Shown piece by piece: positions 51,548 through 59,679 of a stretch of DNA of 64,000 nucleotides. A model generated the notes under the pieces. It did not search any database. It was not told the origin of the DNA and was given only the letters and a program-made list of their open reading frames with translations. Source of the DNA: Chloroflexota bacterium. Lineage in GTDB: Bacteria > Chloroflexota > Anaerolineae > B4-G1 > DUEL01. The stretch lies in NCBI GenBank assembly GCA_014874475.1, contig JADBJJ010000023.1, positions 190,001 to 254,000 on the forward strand, written 5' to 3'. The translations under genes and the position numbers were made by a program. Each line of letters opens with the position of its first letter. The stretch's first letter is position 1.

Positions 51548-51576
51548 ATTGTATCACAAAATGGCCCATTTGTCAA
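51548..51576 (-). promoter_or_regulatory. Promoter of the LacI-headed operon
   Basis: Minus-strand perfect TTGACA (51571-51576), 17-nt spacer, TACAAT (51548-51553). Confidence 0.75.
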
Positions 51577-51606
51577 GACCGCAAATATCTGAATTATTCG
51601 CCAAAC

Positions 51607-51635
51607 TTGACGCTCCAGGGCAGATGAGGTAGTAT
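51607..51635 (+). promoter_or_regulatory. tlyA promoter
   Basis: TTGACG (51607-51612), 17-nt spacer, TAGTAT (51630-51635), about 29 nt before the ATG. Confidence 0.6.
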
Positions 51636-51663
51636 TTCTGGAGAAAGGGCTCTTCTCCCCGAT

Positions 51664-52413
51664 ATGAATAGGCCACAGCGAATCCGACTGGACCGGCTGC
51701 TGGTGGAGCGCGGACTGGCAGAGAGCCGCGCTGAGGCCCAGCGGTGGATCCGCGCGGGCGAAGTGCGCGTCGCCGACCAGGTGGTAGACCAGCCCGGAGT
51801 CCTGGTGGCTCCCGATGCCCCGGTCACGCTGACCGCACGGCCCCGCTTCGTCAGCCGGGGCGGGGAGAAACTGGAGGCCGCCCTCATCGGCTTCGGGATG
51901 AATGTGCGGGGGTGGGTCGCCGCCGATGTGGGAGCGTCCACCGGGGGCTTCACCGATTGTCTCCTCCAGCGCGGCGCCGCCCGGGTCTACGCCATAGACG
52001 TGGGCTACGGGCAACTGGACTGGCGACTGCGCAACGACCCGCGCGTGGTGGTCATGGAACGCACCAACGCCCGCTATCTGGAGCAGTTGCCGGAGCCGGT
52101 CCATCTGGTGACCATAGATGTCTCATTCATCTCGCTCCGGCTGATCCTGCCCCGCGCGGTGGGATGGCTTCGTCCCTCCGGACAGGTCATCGCTCTAATC
52201 AAGCCCCAGTTTGAGGCCGGACGGCGGGAGGTGGGGAAAGGTGGGGTGGTGCGGGACCCGGCCGTCCACCGGCGCGTGCTGGTGGAGGTCATTCGCGCCG
52301 CTGCCGACCTGAGCCTGACTCTGCGGGGTTTGATGGTCTCTCCGCTCCTGGGCCCCGCCGGAAATCGCGAGTTTCTGGGGTGGTGGAGTCTCAACGCGCC
52401 AGGCACTCCCTGA
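51664..52413 (+). CDS. tlyA: TlyA-type rRNA 2'-O-methyltransferase
   Basis: 249 residues. The N-terminal S4 RNA-binding domain is [29 protein letters not shown]. The FtsJ-like methyltransferase domain has motif [18 protein letters not shown], then [20 protein letters not shown], the [14 protein letters not shown] block and [22 protein letters not shown]. TlyA methylates ribose of 16S and/or 23S rRNA; it is often called hemolysin A, a historical name. No clear Shine-Dalgarno is seen before the ATG. Divergent from the LacI operon. Confidence 0.92.
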   Translation: MNRPQRIRLDRLLVERGLAESRAEAQRWIRAGEVRVADQVVDQPGVLVAPDAPVTLTARPRFVSRGGEKLEAALIGFGMNVRGWVAADVGASTGGFTDCLLQRGAARVYAIDVGYGQLDWRLRNDPRVVVMERTNARYLEQLPEPVHLVTIDVSFISLRLILPRAVGWLRPSGQVIALIKPQFEAGRREVGKGGVVRDPAVHRRVLVEVIRAAADLSLTLRGLMVSPLLGPAGNREFLGWWSLNAPGTP

Positions 52414-52423
52414 AACGCCTGGC
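52398..52423. repeat. GCCAGGC/GCCTGGC dispersed palindrome
   Basis: GCCAGGC (52398-52404) and GCCTGGC (52417-52423) form an inverted repeat over the tlyA stop codon; related to 29567-29614. Confidence 0.5.
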
Positions 52424-52453
52424 ACGGGATAGGGGATTCAACGAGGGGAAAAG

Positions 52454-52484
52454 GTGCGGCGGGCGGCAAAACCGCCCGCCGCAC
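52454..52484 (-). terminator. Terminator of the GH57 gene
   Basis: GTGCGGCGGGCGG (52454-52466) pairs perfectly with 52472-52484 around a 5-nt loop; on the minus strand CTTTTCC follows. It lies between convergent tlyA and GH57 genes. Confidence 0.8.
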
Positions 52485-52492
52485 TGCATCAC

Positions 52493-55400
52493 CTATTGGG
52501 CCTGCAGGAGCGGTACCTGCGAGAAGTCGTCCGGGCCCAGGGTGGCGATATCGGCCTTGCTAGAGGGGTAGCGGGAGAGGATGTCCTCCTGAGTCGGCGC
52601 GCCGGCCCAGGCCAGGTCTATGATGCGGGTGTGGTTGGTATCGTCCGGGCCGCCGCCGAAGCGCCACTGCTGGGCCTGCGCCAGCACGTCCCGCACCCGC
52701 CAGACCCCGGTGGAGGGGAAGCCTTCCTGGCTGAGCACCGCCGCAACGTAGCCCCACGCAGCCGGGTCGCCCTCACCAAAGGCCGCGCGCGGCACCCGCA
52801 GCGTCACCGTTCTTGCGGCGGGGTCCACGATGACTTTGAAGGAGACACCCGTCACCTGCTTCGGCGCACCACTCTGCGGGTCAGGAGCCAGAATCTGCGG
52901 GGTCCAGCCCTCCGCCCAGACAGCCACATCCCAGCCGTTGCCCGCTTCCAGCGCGGCGTTGCGACCGGGCAGGAGGAGCCGCGCGCCCGTCCCAGCGCCG
53001 GGGTCTTTATCCACATAAACGTCCAGCGTCTGGAGGGCCAGGTTGTTCGGCGAACCCCACGGGTTGGGAATGGGACCGTAGAAGGCGAACTTGAAGACCA
53101 GGTTCTTCTCGTCGTAGGCGACGGTGAAGGACTTCAGGTCAAAGACCTGGGGCTTAAACACACCGTCGGTGGGGTAGGTGTAGGTGCCGGGGCCGTGGTC
53201 GTCGCCCTCCGGGTCCTCCACCGTCAGGACCGTCGTGTAGCGGCCCAGGTCGGGGAGGACGACCTGCGCAGGCCCGCCGACGGGCAAGAGCAGGCCCGCC
53301 GGGGTGATTACCACCACCATCCGCAGGTCGTCGCCGGCCTCCAGGTCGCCCAGGGCTTCCCAGGGGATGGCGGCCTCAAAGGCGTCAGCGCCCATGACAG
53401 CCTCTCCGACCGCGCCAACGGCCCGCCACTCGGACTTGACGGGCTGGTAGAGCGTCAGGGTTTGCCCGTCCCACTCAAAGAGATGGGTGGCCGCGATGCC
53501 CGTAAGTCGCGTCCCTTCGCCCTCAACTGCGCGGACGAAGGGGGAAACTTCCGCCGCGCGCGGGGAGACGATGTACATCCCGATGCGCGTTCCGGCCGGC
53601 TGGGGCTGCCGGAAAGTCACCCGGACGTAGAGGTTGCGGGCGTCAAAGGCGTAAGCCAGGTCAGCGCCGGCGGCCTGGGCGCCACCCGTGAACAGGGCAG
53701 CACCGGCCCACTCGTCCGGCCCAACGCGCCCGTCCACCGTGGGCGACAGGAGGCCCTGAACCTCCTGGTCGGCCTGGACGGGCTTCTTGGGGATAATGGG
53801 GACGTCCACAAAGGCCGGCACCGGCTCGCCCAGCGACTCGTACACCTTTCTCAGCAGGGCCCGGAAGCCCTCGTCAAAGTATTCGTCCTGCCTGGAGTCC
53901 TGATCGGCTCCGTACCACCAGAACCAGTCCGAACCCTCGGCCAGGTACATATAGTCCAGAGCCTGAGCAACTGCCTCCGGCGGGGCGCTACGGGTCTTGG
54001 AGATGTCGTACTTGGAGAGGTCGTAGCGGGTCTGGACCAGGTAGTTCCAGGCCTGCCGCTCTTCCGGTTCGCCGATCCAGGTGTCATAGTTGGCGCTGAA
54101 CCAGGCGCCGGGGAAGAGACGGTCCAGCGTCCGCTGTTCGGGGAACATCGCCAGGTATTCGGACGGCGTCACCGTCTTGATGGTCTGGCTCTCAGAGAGA
54201 AGCCGGTACAGGGTGTGGAGGAACTCCTTGCCGTCGTTTTCGTAGTACTCCCAGGCGTTCTCGCCGTCCAGAATGATGCTGACGATGTGAGGGCCGGGGG
54301 CGCCCTCTTCTTCCAGACGGGCACGGATGTTCTCCAGGCGGTTTATCAGGTCCTGGGCGGCCGCCGCTCCGGGCATGCCGGAGTAGGTGAAGCCAATTTT
54401 GTCCGAGAGGGTCCAATCCCGGAAGAAGACGGCGACGCGCTGGTTGCCTCCGCCGACATAATAGGGCCGGTAGAGGGCATCGGCTTCCTGGACGGTCTCT
54501 TTAAAGTCACGGGTGAAATCGCCGATGCCCAGAGACTGAGCGAGGACAGGCTCACCGGTGGCCATCCAGATATACCCGGCCTTTGCGACCAGGGGGACGA
54601 TCTCCTGGGCGACGGCACCCTCACTGGGCCAGAGGCCCCGGGGCTTCTGCCCGAAATGGGTCTGGTAGATTTCCACGCTGCGCTGCAGGTGGGCGATGGC
54701 ATCGTTGGGGTAGGAGAAGCGTTGGGGCATCTCGGCACCAGGGTTGCCCTCCAGGGCCAGGTTCGTGTCGTAGAGGAGCGGCAGGATGGGGTGCGCGTAG
54801 GGGGTCGTGGTGATTTCTATCTGGCCCTTCTCCTGGAGTTCCCGGTGGATGGGGATAACCTGGGCGATGACGCGGCGGACCTCGTTGAAGAGGACGACCT
54901 TATCCTCTTCTGAGAAGCCATGGTCTTTGGCGACCAAACTCCGCAGGGGCTCCTTCGCCAGATCGTCGGGGTCCATCCAGGCCAGGTTGAACCAGACCTG
55001 CAGGTCCCGGAAGTCCTGTTCGGTGAAGGTCTCCAGCGCGCGGGCGATGGCCTCATCGTCGGTGCCGCCGCGCTTATCCAGGAGCGCCTTGTAGCCGGGA
55101 TAGCGCCGGATGATGCGGTCCCAGTTGGCGTCAAAGAAGCGCCGGAGGATGAACTCCTTCTCCTCGGCGGTCAACTCCGAGGCCGGCTTCTCCGCCAGCA
55201 CCCAGTACCGATCCTTCGCGCCGTTCTGGACGAAGTCATCCAGTTGACGGAGGAGAACGGGGGTCAGGTTAAAGGTGACGTGGACGTTAGGGTACTGGGC
55301 GACCGTCGCCGCCATGTCGTAGTAGTCTTTGGTAGCGTGGACGCGTACCCAGGGGCGGGTGTAGATGCCGTTCTCGTCCTTATAGTAAAGGGGCTGATGC

Positions 55401-55579
55401 TGGTGCCACATCAGGTTGAGGTAGAGGACTCCCTCCGTTGGCGGCGTGGAGGTAGGGACGGGCACGGTTTCGGTGGGTTGGGGTGGAAGAGTAGGGGAAA
55501 CTGCGGGGGCGCCGCAGGCGGCCAGAATCAGAGAGAGCAGAACCAACCCACCGATCACTGGAAACGACTTGCGCAACAT
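52493..55579 (-). CDS. GH57 glycoside hydrolase lipoprotein (amylase/pullulanase type)
   Basis: 1028 residues. Lipoprotein signal with lipobox LSLILAACG. The GH57 barrel (~55-480) has region 1 NLMWHQHQPLYY, the nucleophile region GYIWMATGEPVLAQ with the catalytic Glu, and the catalytic Asp region SIILDGENAWEYYENDGKE. C-terminal modules (~620-1000) resemble glucodextranase-type carbohydrate-binding regions (DLKSFTVAYDEKNLVFKFAF, GWDVAVWAEGW). ATG 55579 has AAGGAG 7 nt upstream; an in-frame ATG at 55600 overlaps that site. It probably degrades starch or pullulan at the cell surface for the MalEFG importer encoded upstream. Confidence 0.92.
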   Translation of the reverse strand: MLRKSFPVIGGLVLLSLILAACGAPAVSPTLPPQPTETVPVPTSTPPTEGVLYLNLMWHQHQPLYYKDENGIYTRPWVRVHATKDYYDMAATVAQYPNVHVTFNLTPVLLRQLDDFVQNGAKDRYWVLAEKPASELTAEEKEFILRRFFDANWDRIIRRYPGYKALLDKRGGTDDEAIARALETFTEQDFRDLQVWFNLAWMDPDDLAKEPLRSLVAKDHGFSEEDKVVLFNEVRRVIAQVIPIHRELQEKGQIEITTTPYAHPILPLLYDTNLALEGNPGAEMPQRFSYPNDAIAHLQRSVEIYQTHFGQKPRGLWPSEGAVAQEIVPLVAKAGYIWMATGEPVLAQSLGIGDFTRDFKETVQEADALYRPYYVGGGNQRVAVFFRDWTLSDKIGFTYSGMPGAAAAQDLINRLENIRARLEEEGAPGPHIVSIILDGENAWEYYENDGKEFLHTLYRLLSESQTIKTVTPSEYLAMFPEQRTLDRLFPGAWFSANYDTWIGEPEERQAWNYLVQTRYDLSKYDISKTRSAPPEAVAQALDYMYLAEGSDWFWWYGADQDSRQDEYFDEGFRALLRKVYESLGEPVPAFVDVPIIPKKPVQADQEVQGLLSPTVDGRVGPDEWAGAALFTGGAQAAGADLAYAFDARNLYVRVTFRQPQPAGTRIGMYIVSPRAAEVSPFVRAVEGEGTRLTGIAATHLFEWDGQTLTLYQPVKSEWRAVGAVGEAVMGADAFEAAIPWEALGDLEAGDDLRMVVVITPAGLLLPVGGPAQVVLPDLGRYTTVLTVEDPEGDDHGPGTYTYPTDGVFKPQVFDLKSFTVAYDEKNLVFKFAFYGPIPNPWGSPNNLALQTLDVYVDKDPGAGTGARLLLPGRNAALEAGNGWDVAVWAEGWTPQILAPDPQSGAPKQVTGVSFKVIVDPAARTVTLRVPRAAFGEGDPAAWGYVAAVLSQEGFPSTGVWRVRDVLAQAQQWRFGGGPDDTNHTRIIDLAWAGAPTQEDILSRYPSSKADIATLGPDDFSQVPLLQAQ

Positions 55580-55618
55580 CGTCAACTCCTTTTTGGACAT
55601 AGATTTTCTGCTGAAACG

Positions 55619-55666
55619 TAGCGCAGGCTGCTGGGCCTGCTGGATACAGGCGGACAGCCTGCGCTA
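55619..55666. repeat. TAGCGCAGGCTG dispersed palindrome between malG and GH57
   Basis: TAGCGCAGGCTG (55619-55630) pairs perfectly with CAGCCTGCGCTA (55655-55666); the loop contains GGGCCTGCTGGATACAGGC. Related GCAGGC sequences lie near 40807-40850 and 48419-48450. In mRNA it could separate malG from GH57. Confidence 0.65.
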
Positions 55667-55688
55667 TGCAGGATGAATCTGCGCGATA

Positions 55689-56597
55689 TCATCCTTTTAC
55701 CGAACCCAGGGTAAGGCCGGAGATGAGCCATTTAGACGAATACAGGAAGAGGGCCATCACCGGGATGGCAATGAGCACCGAGGCGGCGGCAAAGTTCCCC
55801 CAGGAGACCGTGAATTGCTGGGCATAGGTCCAGATGCCCAGGGGCCAGGTGAAGAGGCTGTTCTTCTGAAGGACCACCCGCGCCACCAGGTACTCGCTCC
55901 AGCCACCCATGAAACTGAACAGGAAGGCGATCGCCAGAGAAGGGCTGGAGAGGGGCAGGATGATGCGGGTAAAGGTCATCATCCGGGAAGCACCGTCTAT
56001 GAGCGCGGCCTCTTCCAGGTCCACCGGGATGGTGTCATAGTACCCTTTCAGCATCCAGATGGTCAGCGGCACCGAGGAGACCGAATAGGCGATGATCAAC
56101 CCGAGGGAAGAGTTGATCATTTTCAGTTTCGCCAGCATGATGTATAGCGGAAGCAACAGCATACCCGCCGGGATCATCTGGGTGGTGAACAGGAAAACCA
56201 GGCCAGCGGACCGTCCTTTAAAGCGGAAGCGGGAGAAGGCGTAGGCGCTCACGGCGGCCAGCGCGACGCTGATGATGGAAGTAACCATCACCACGGAGAA
56301 GGAGTTCCAGAGCCAGAGGAAAAAGTCGGACTGTCGGTTCTTCTCCGGAGCGCCGAAGAGCACCTCCCGGTAGTTATCCAGGGTGGCATTCTCCGGAATG
56401 ATACGCAGGCTGGTGGTCAGGAGGGTATCGTTGGGACGCAGGGAAATGGTCACCACGCGCAGGACCGGATAGACGGCGATGACGCAGGCGATGATTAGAA
56501 GCAGGTGAACCAACAGCCGCTTGAAGGGGCTATCGCCGCGCGCCCGAAAGAAGAACCAGCGGTAGAAGCGAACCAGAACGTTTTGCTTTTTCATCAT
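55689..56597 (-). CDS. malG: Maltose/maltodextrin-type ABC permease (MalG-like)
   Basis: 302 residues, six transmembrane helices. Starts with a cytoplasmic basic segment, then VHLLLIIACVIAVYPVLRVV. Typical MalG features are NSFSVVMVTSIISVALAAVSAYAFSR, FLFTTQMIPAGMLLLPLY and the EAA loop DLEEAALIDGASRMMTFTRIILPLSSP. It ends in the usual ISGLTLGSVKG. It pairs with MalF (9-nt gap). The ATPase (MalK) is not in the window and may be shared. Confidence 0.9.
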   Translation of the reverse strand: MMKKQNVLVRFYRWFFFRARGDSPFKRLLVHLLLIIACVIAVYPVLRVVTISLRPNDTLLTTSLRIIPENATLDNYREVLFGAPEKNRQSDFFLWLWNSFSVVMVTSIISVALAAVSAYAFSRFRFKGRSAGLVFLFTTQMIPAGMLLLPLYIMLAKLKMINSSLGLIIAYSVSSVPLTIWMLKGYYDTIPVDLEEAALIDGASRMMTFTRIILPLSSPSLAIAFLFSFMGGWSEYLVARVVLQKNSLFTWPLGIWTYAQQFTVSWGNFAAASVLIAIPVMALFLYSSKWLISGLTLGSVKG

Positions 56598-56606
56598 ATC
56601 CTCCCC

Positions 56607-58103
56607 CTATTCAGTTGCCGACTTCAGTCCGCCGGTCACCCGCAGGTACACAATCGTGAAGCCCAGTAGGATGAAGAAGATGACCAGCGCGAACATGGCG
56701 GTGAAGCCATACCGGTAGAACTGGAACGCGGCCTTGTACATAGAGGAGACCAGGATGTCTGTCTTTTCCTGCGGGCCTCCCTGGGTAATCAGCCAGATGA
56801 CGTCAAACTTGTTGAAGGTCCAGATGACGCCCAAGATGACGGCGGGAGTGAGCACCGGGCGCAACAGCGGCAGGGTGATGTTGCGGAACATCTGCCACTT
56901 GCTGGCGCCGTCCATTTCTGCTGCCTCGTAGTACTCGTGGGAGATGCTCTGCAGGCCGCCCAGGATGATGACCGCCATAAAGGGGATGCCCAGCCAGATG
57001 TTGGAAATCAGTATGGAGACAAAGGCCCAGAAGGGGTCCTGTTTCCAGGAGACCGGGCCGATGTTCTCCGCCAGCCAGGAAAACATTGGCGACAGCAGAG
57101 TAACCCTGGCGCTCAGGTCGGCAAAGAAGTTGTGGATATTGTTCAACATAATGTTGAAAAACCCGTAGCGCAGGTCAAACTCATTGCGCAGGGCCATCGC
57201 CGCGATGGTAGTGGGGATGGCCCAGGGGAAGACCAGCAGGGTCCGGTAGAAACCCTGCAGTTTCATCGGTCGGTGGAGAAGAAGGGCCAGCACCATACCG
57301 CCCATGACGTGGAAGGTGACGTTGATGACTGTCCACAGGACCGTCCGCCCAAGAACTTCAAAGAACTTGGCGTCCTTTGCGACGTTGCCCGTGAACAGGG
57401 TCACCAGGTTCTGCCAGCCGTATTGCAGGCCGTAGGAAGCATTCTTGGTCGCCTGGGTCCCTAAGGAGGCGTTGGAGAAGGCCAGTTTGATTTCAAAAAG
57501 GAAGGGATAAATGATCAGGAACAGGACGCCGACCATAGCAGGGATGACCAGGAGGTAGGCCAGGCCAACCCGGCTCACGCGCGGCTGGGTGAGCCGCTGG
57601 ATGAGGAGGAAGAGGAGACCCAGCACCACGAAGAGCAGAACGACCGCGACCAGGGAGGCCTGCCCGGCGGAGACAATCTTCGCCGTCACCAGAAACTTCT
57701 GCAACGCGGCGAACCCGCTGGCGGGTAGTAGGACGAAATTCCTGAACAGCCCCTCAGGAAGGCGGATGAGGTCAGTCAGGTCAAAGAAGGCAATGATGAG
57801 CAGAAGGGCGATGAGTCCCAGGATGCCCTGGATCAATCGGACGACGATGGTGGACAATGGGTGGGAAGGGCGACGGAAGAAGATCTGGTAGAAATAGACC
57901 TCAATCACGGCCATCCCAGCGGCAATGGCACCCAGGAACAGAGAGACTTCCCGGATACGGGAGAGGATCATTCTGGAGTTGAGGTTGATTCCGCTGGCAT
58001 GGGGTGCGAACACGGCCCGCAGAATCAGGTAGAGGACGACCAGGCCGACAATCCAGAGAACGGTGGGAAGATATTTGCGAAGAATGCTGGCTTTTTCGCC
58101 CAT
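56607..58103 (-). CDS. malF: Maltose/maltodextrin-type ABC permease (MalF-like)
   Basis: 498 residues. An extended N-terminal membrane region (~10-190, several helices) precedes the typical MalF core: RVGLAYLLVIPAMVGVLFLIIYPFLFEIKLAFSN (split over one helix), a periplasmic segment, MVLALLLHRPMKLQGFYRTLLVFPWAIPTT and the EAA loop YYEAAEMDGASKWQMFRNITLPLLRP. ATG 58103 with GGGAGGAG upstream is preferred over the frame start at 58133. Two hairpins lie between it and malE. Confidence 0.9.
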   Translation of the reverse strand: MGEKASILRKYLPTVLWIVGLVVLYLILRAVFAPHASGINLNSRMILSRIREVSLFLGAIAAGMAVIEVYFYQIFFRRPSHPLSTIVVRLIQGILGLIALLLIIAFFDLTDLIRLPEGLFRNFVLLPASGFAALQKFLVTAKIVSAGQASLVAVVLLFVVLGLLFLLIQRLTQPRVSRVGLAYLLVIPAMVGVLFLIIYPFLFEIKLAFSNASLGTQATKNASYGLQYGWQNLVTLFTGNVAKDAKFFEVLGRTVLWTVINVTFHVMGGMVLALLLHRPMKLQGFYRTLLVFPWAIPTTIAAMALRNEFDLRYGFFNIMLNNIHNFFADLSARVTLLSPMFSWLAENIGPVSWKQDPFWAFVSILISNIWLGIPFMAVIILGGLQSISHEYYEAAEMDGASKWQMFRNITLPLLRPVLTPAVILGVIWTFNKFDVIWLITQGGPQEKTDILVSSMYKAAFQFYRYGFTAMFALVIFFILLGFTIVYLRVTGGLKSATE

Positions 58104-58118
58104 AACTCCTCCCAGAAA

Positions 58119-58166
58119 GGGGCCCGCTGGCATCAGCGGATGTGCCGCTGATGCGGAAACGGCCCC
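58119..58166 (-). other. Extended hairpin in the malE-malF gap
   Basis: Outer arms GGGGCC/GGCCCC (58119-58124 and 58161-58166) and inner arms GCATCAGCGG/CCGCTGATGC (58130-58139 and 58145-58154). It lies just before the malF ribosome site and may protect or limit translation of the downstream segment. Confidence 0.55.
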
Positions 58167-58178
58167 TCCATATGCTAT

Positions 58179-58211
58179 GAAAGGGGGGAGCAGGAATCCC
58201 GCTCCCCCCTT
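58179..58211 (-). terminator. Terminator-like hairpin after malE
   Basis: GGGGGGAGC (58183-58191) pairs with GCTCCCCCC (58201-58209), 9-nt loop; on the minus strand TTTCATAG follows. It gives partial termination between the abundant binding protein and the permeases. Confidence 0.6.
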
Positions 58212-58223
58212 AAAGTCCAGAGG

Positions 58224-59522
58224 CTACTTCAGGGTGGCGACGCACTCGTCGGCTGCTTGCTGGGCTGCCGCAGCCGCCTCCTCCGGCGTGATGGTACCCG
58301 CCATCACACCCTCCAGGTTGGGCCGCCAGGCGTCCCAGGCGCAGCGCATCTCCGGTGCTGCGGGCATACCCCGACCGTTGGCCAGGGCCGCCATAGAGCC
58401 GGCCAGGATGGGGTCGGTGGTAATGACCGGATCATTCGCCACCTCTTTGTTGGAGGGCAGGCGCTTGAACTGGTCCAGCCAGCGCTTCTGGATGTCCGCC
58501 GAGGTCATAAAGGTGATGAAGCGGACCACCGCATCCTTTTTGACCGGGTCATCCAGGACGCCCTTGTAGACCATGAAGTACTTGCCACTGGTCATCTCGG
58601 TGTAGGGGTTGCCATTGATGGGCGGGACCGGGGCAACGCCCAGTTTGTCGCCCAGGGCTTCCACGTAACTGCCGAGGGACCAGTCGCCGTTGATGATCAT
58701 GGCCGCCTTGCCCTCTTTGAAGAGGGTGTCGGCGCAGTTGTAGTCGCACTCCTGCGGCACCACGCCCTCGTCCTTGAGACTCTTGACGAACTTCAGGTAG
58801 TTGACGAAGGCCTCGTTGTTGAACTGGGGCTGGTCGTTCTCATCCAGCGGCCAGCCGCCGAAGGCGCCGTAGAAGCCAGCACCCCAGAAGGGCTCGTTCA
58901 GGTTGTAGGCGAAACCCTGAATGTCGCCCTGGGTCAGTTCTTTGGCTTTCTGGATCAGTTCCTCAAAGGTGGCCGGCGCCTCGGGGATGAGGTCCTTGTT
59001 GTAGAGGAGCATCAGGTGGTTGCCGTAGTTATCCGGCACACCCCAGAGGGTGCCCTTCACAACCGCGGGCTCCAGCGCACCGGGGAAGAACTGGTCCAGG
59101 AACGCCTGATCAAACAGGTCGGGGATGGGTGCGACGATGTCCAGCGCGCTGAAGGGGCCAGCGAAGTCATTGGGCACGCGCACCACTTCGGGGGCCGCCT
59201 CGGCCAGCGCAGCGGTCTGGAACTGGTCCCGCAGGGCCTCGTTCTCGTAGTGAGTGCGTTCCACATCAATGTCCGGGTTGGCCGCCTCAAACTCGGCGAT
59301 CACCTCGTCCAGGAACACATCCACTTCCTCGCCCTCCTGCTCCCAGAAGGCAATAATGACCTTCTCAGGAGATGGCGGCACCGTCGGGGGCACCGTCGGC
59401 TCTGCCTGCGGCTGGGTAGGCTGGGCCGGTGGCTGGGTTGGGGTCGGCCGCGGGCCGCACGCGCTCAACACGAACGCAGCGACCAGTATCACGCTCAGTA
59501 CGAGCCAGAGGGTCTTCTTCAT
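58224..59522 (-). CDS. malE: Maltose/maltodextrin-binding lipoprotein (MalE-like)
   Basis: 432 residues of the SBP_bac_1 family. Signal peptide and lipobox AAFVLSACG, Pro/Gln/Thr linker, then KVIIAFWEQEGEEVDVFLDEV, WGVPDNYGNHLMLLYNKDLIP, GKAAMIINGDWSLGSYVEAL and MTSADIQKRWLDQFKRLPSN, matching MalE-type proteins. AGGAGG precedes the ATG. It is first of the malE-malF-malG-GH57 run, 157 nt downstream of the GntR-SBP fusion gene. Confidence 0.88.
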   Translation of the reverse strand: MKKTLWLVLSVILVAAFVLSACGPRPTPTQPPAQPTQPQAEPTVPPTVPPSPEKVIIAFWEQEGEEVDVFLDEVIAEFEAANPDIDVERTHYENEALRDQFQTAALAEAAPEVVRVPNDFAGPFSALDIVAPIPDLFDQAFLDQFFPGALEPAVVKGTLWGVPDNYGNHLMLLYNKDLIPEAPATFEELIQKAKELTQGDIQGFAYNLNEPFWGAGFYGAFGGWPLDENDQPQFNNEAFVNYLKFVKSLKDEGVVPQECDYNCADTLFKEGKAAMIINGDWSLGSYVEALGDKLGVAPVPPINGNPYTEMTSGKYFMVYKGVLDDPVKKDAVVRFITFMTSADIQKRWLDQFKRLPSNKEVANDPVITTDPILAGSMAALANGRGMPAAPEMRCAWDAWRPNLEGVMAGTITPEEAAAAAQQAADECVATLK

Positions 59523-59679
59523 GTTGTAATCCTCCTGTCAAATCTGGATTTGTTGGAATGGAACGGTATCAGAATACGGTTGGTTGTTGGTCGGGTCATC
59601 GCTCTTTCTCCCAGGCATCCCTCCTTTCTGCATCCTCCCCCTCCGGAAGGGGTTCTCTCCGGCGGGAGTCGGATAAGCG

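Noticed and set aside
52454-54913. Long plus-strand frame opposite GH57
   Set aside because: The minus strand carries unmistakable GH57 motifs and a lipobox; the plus frame starts in the terminator.
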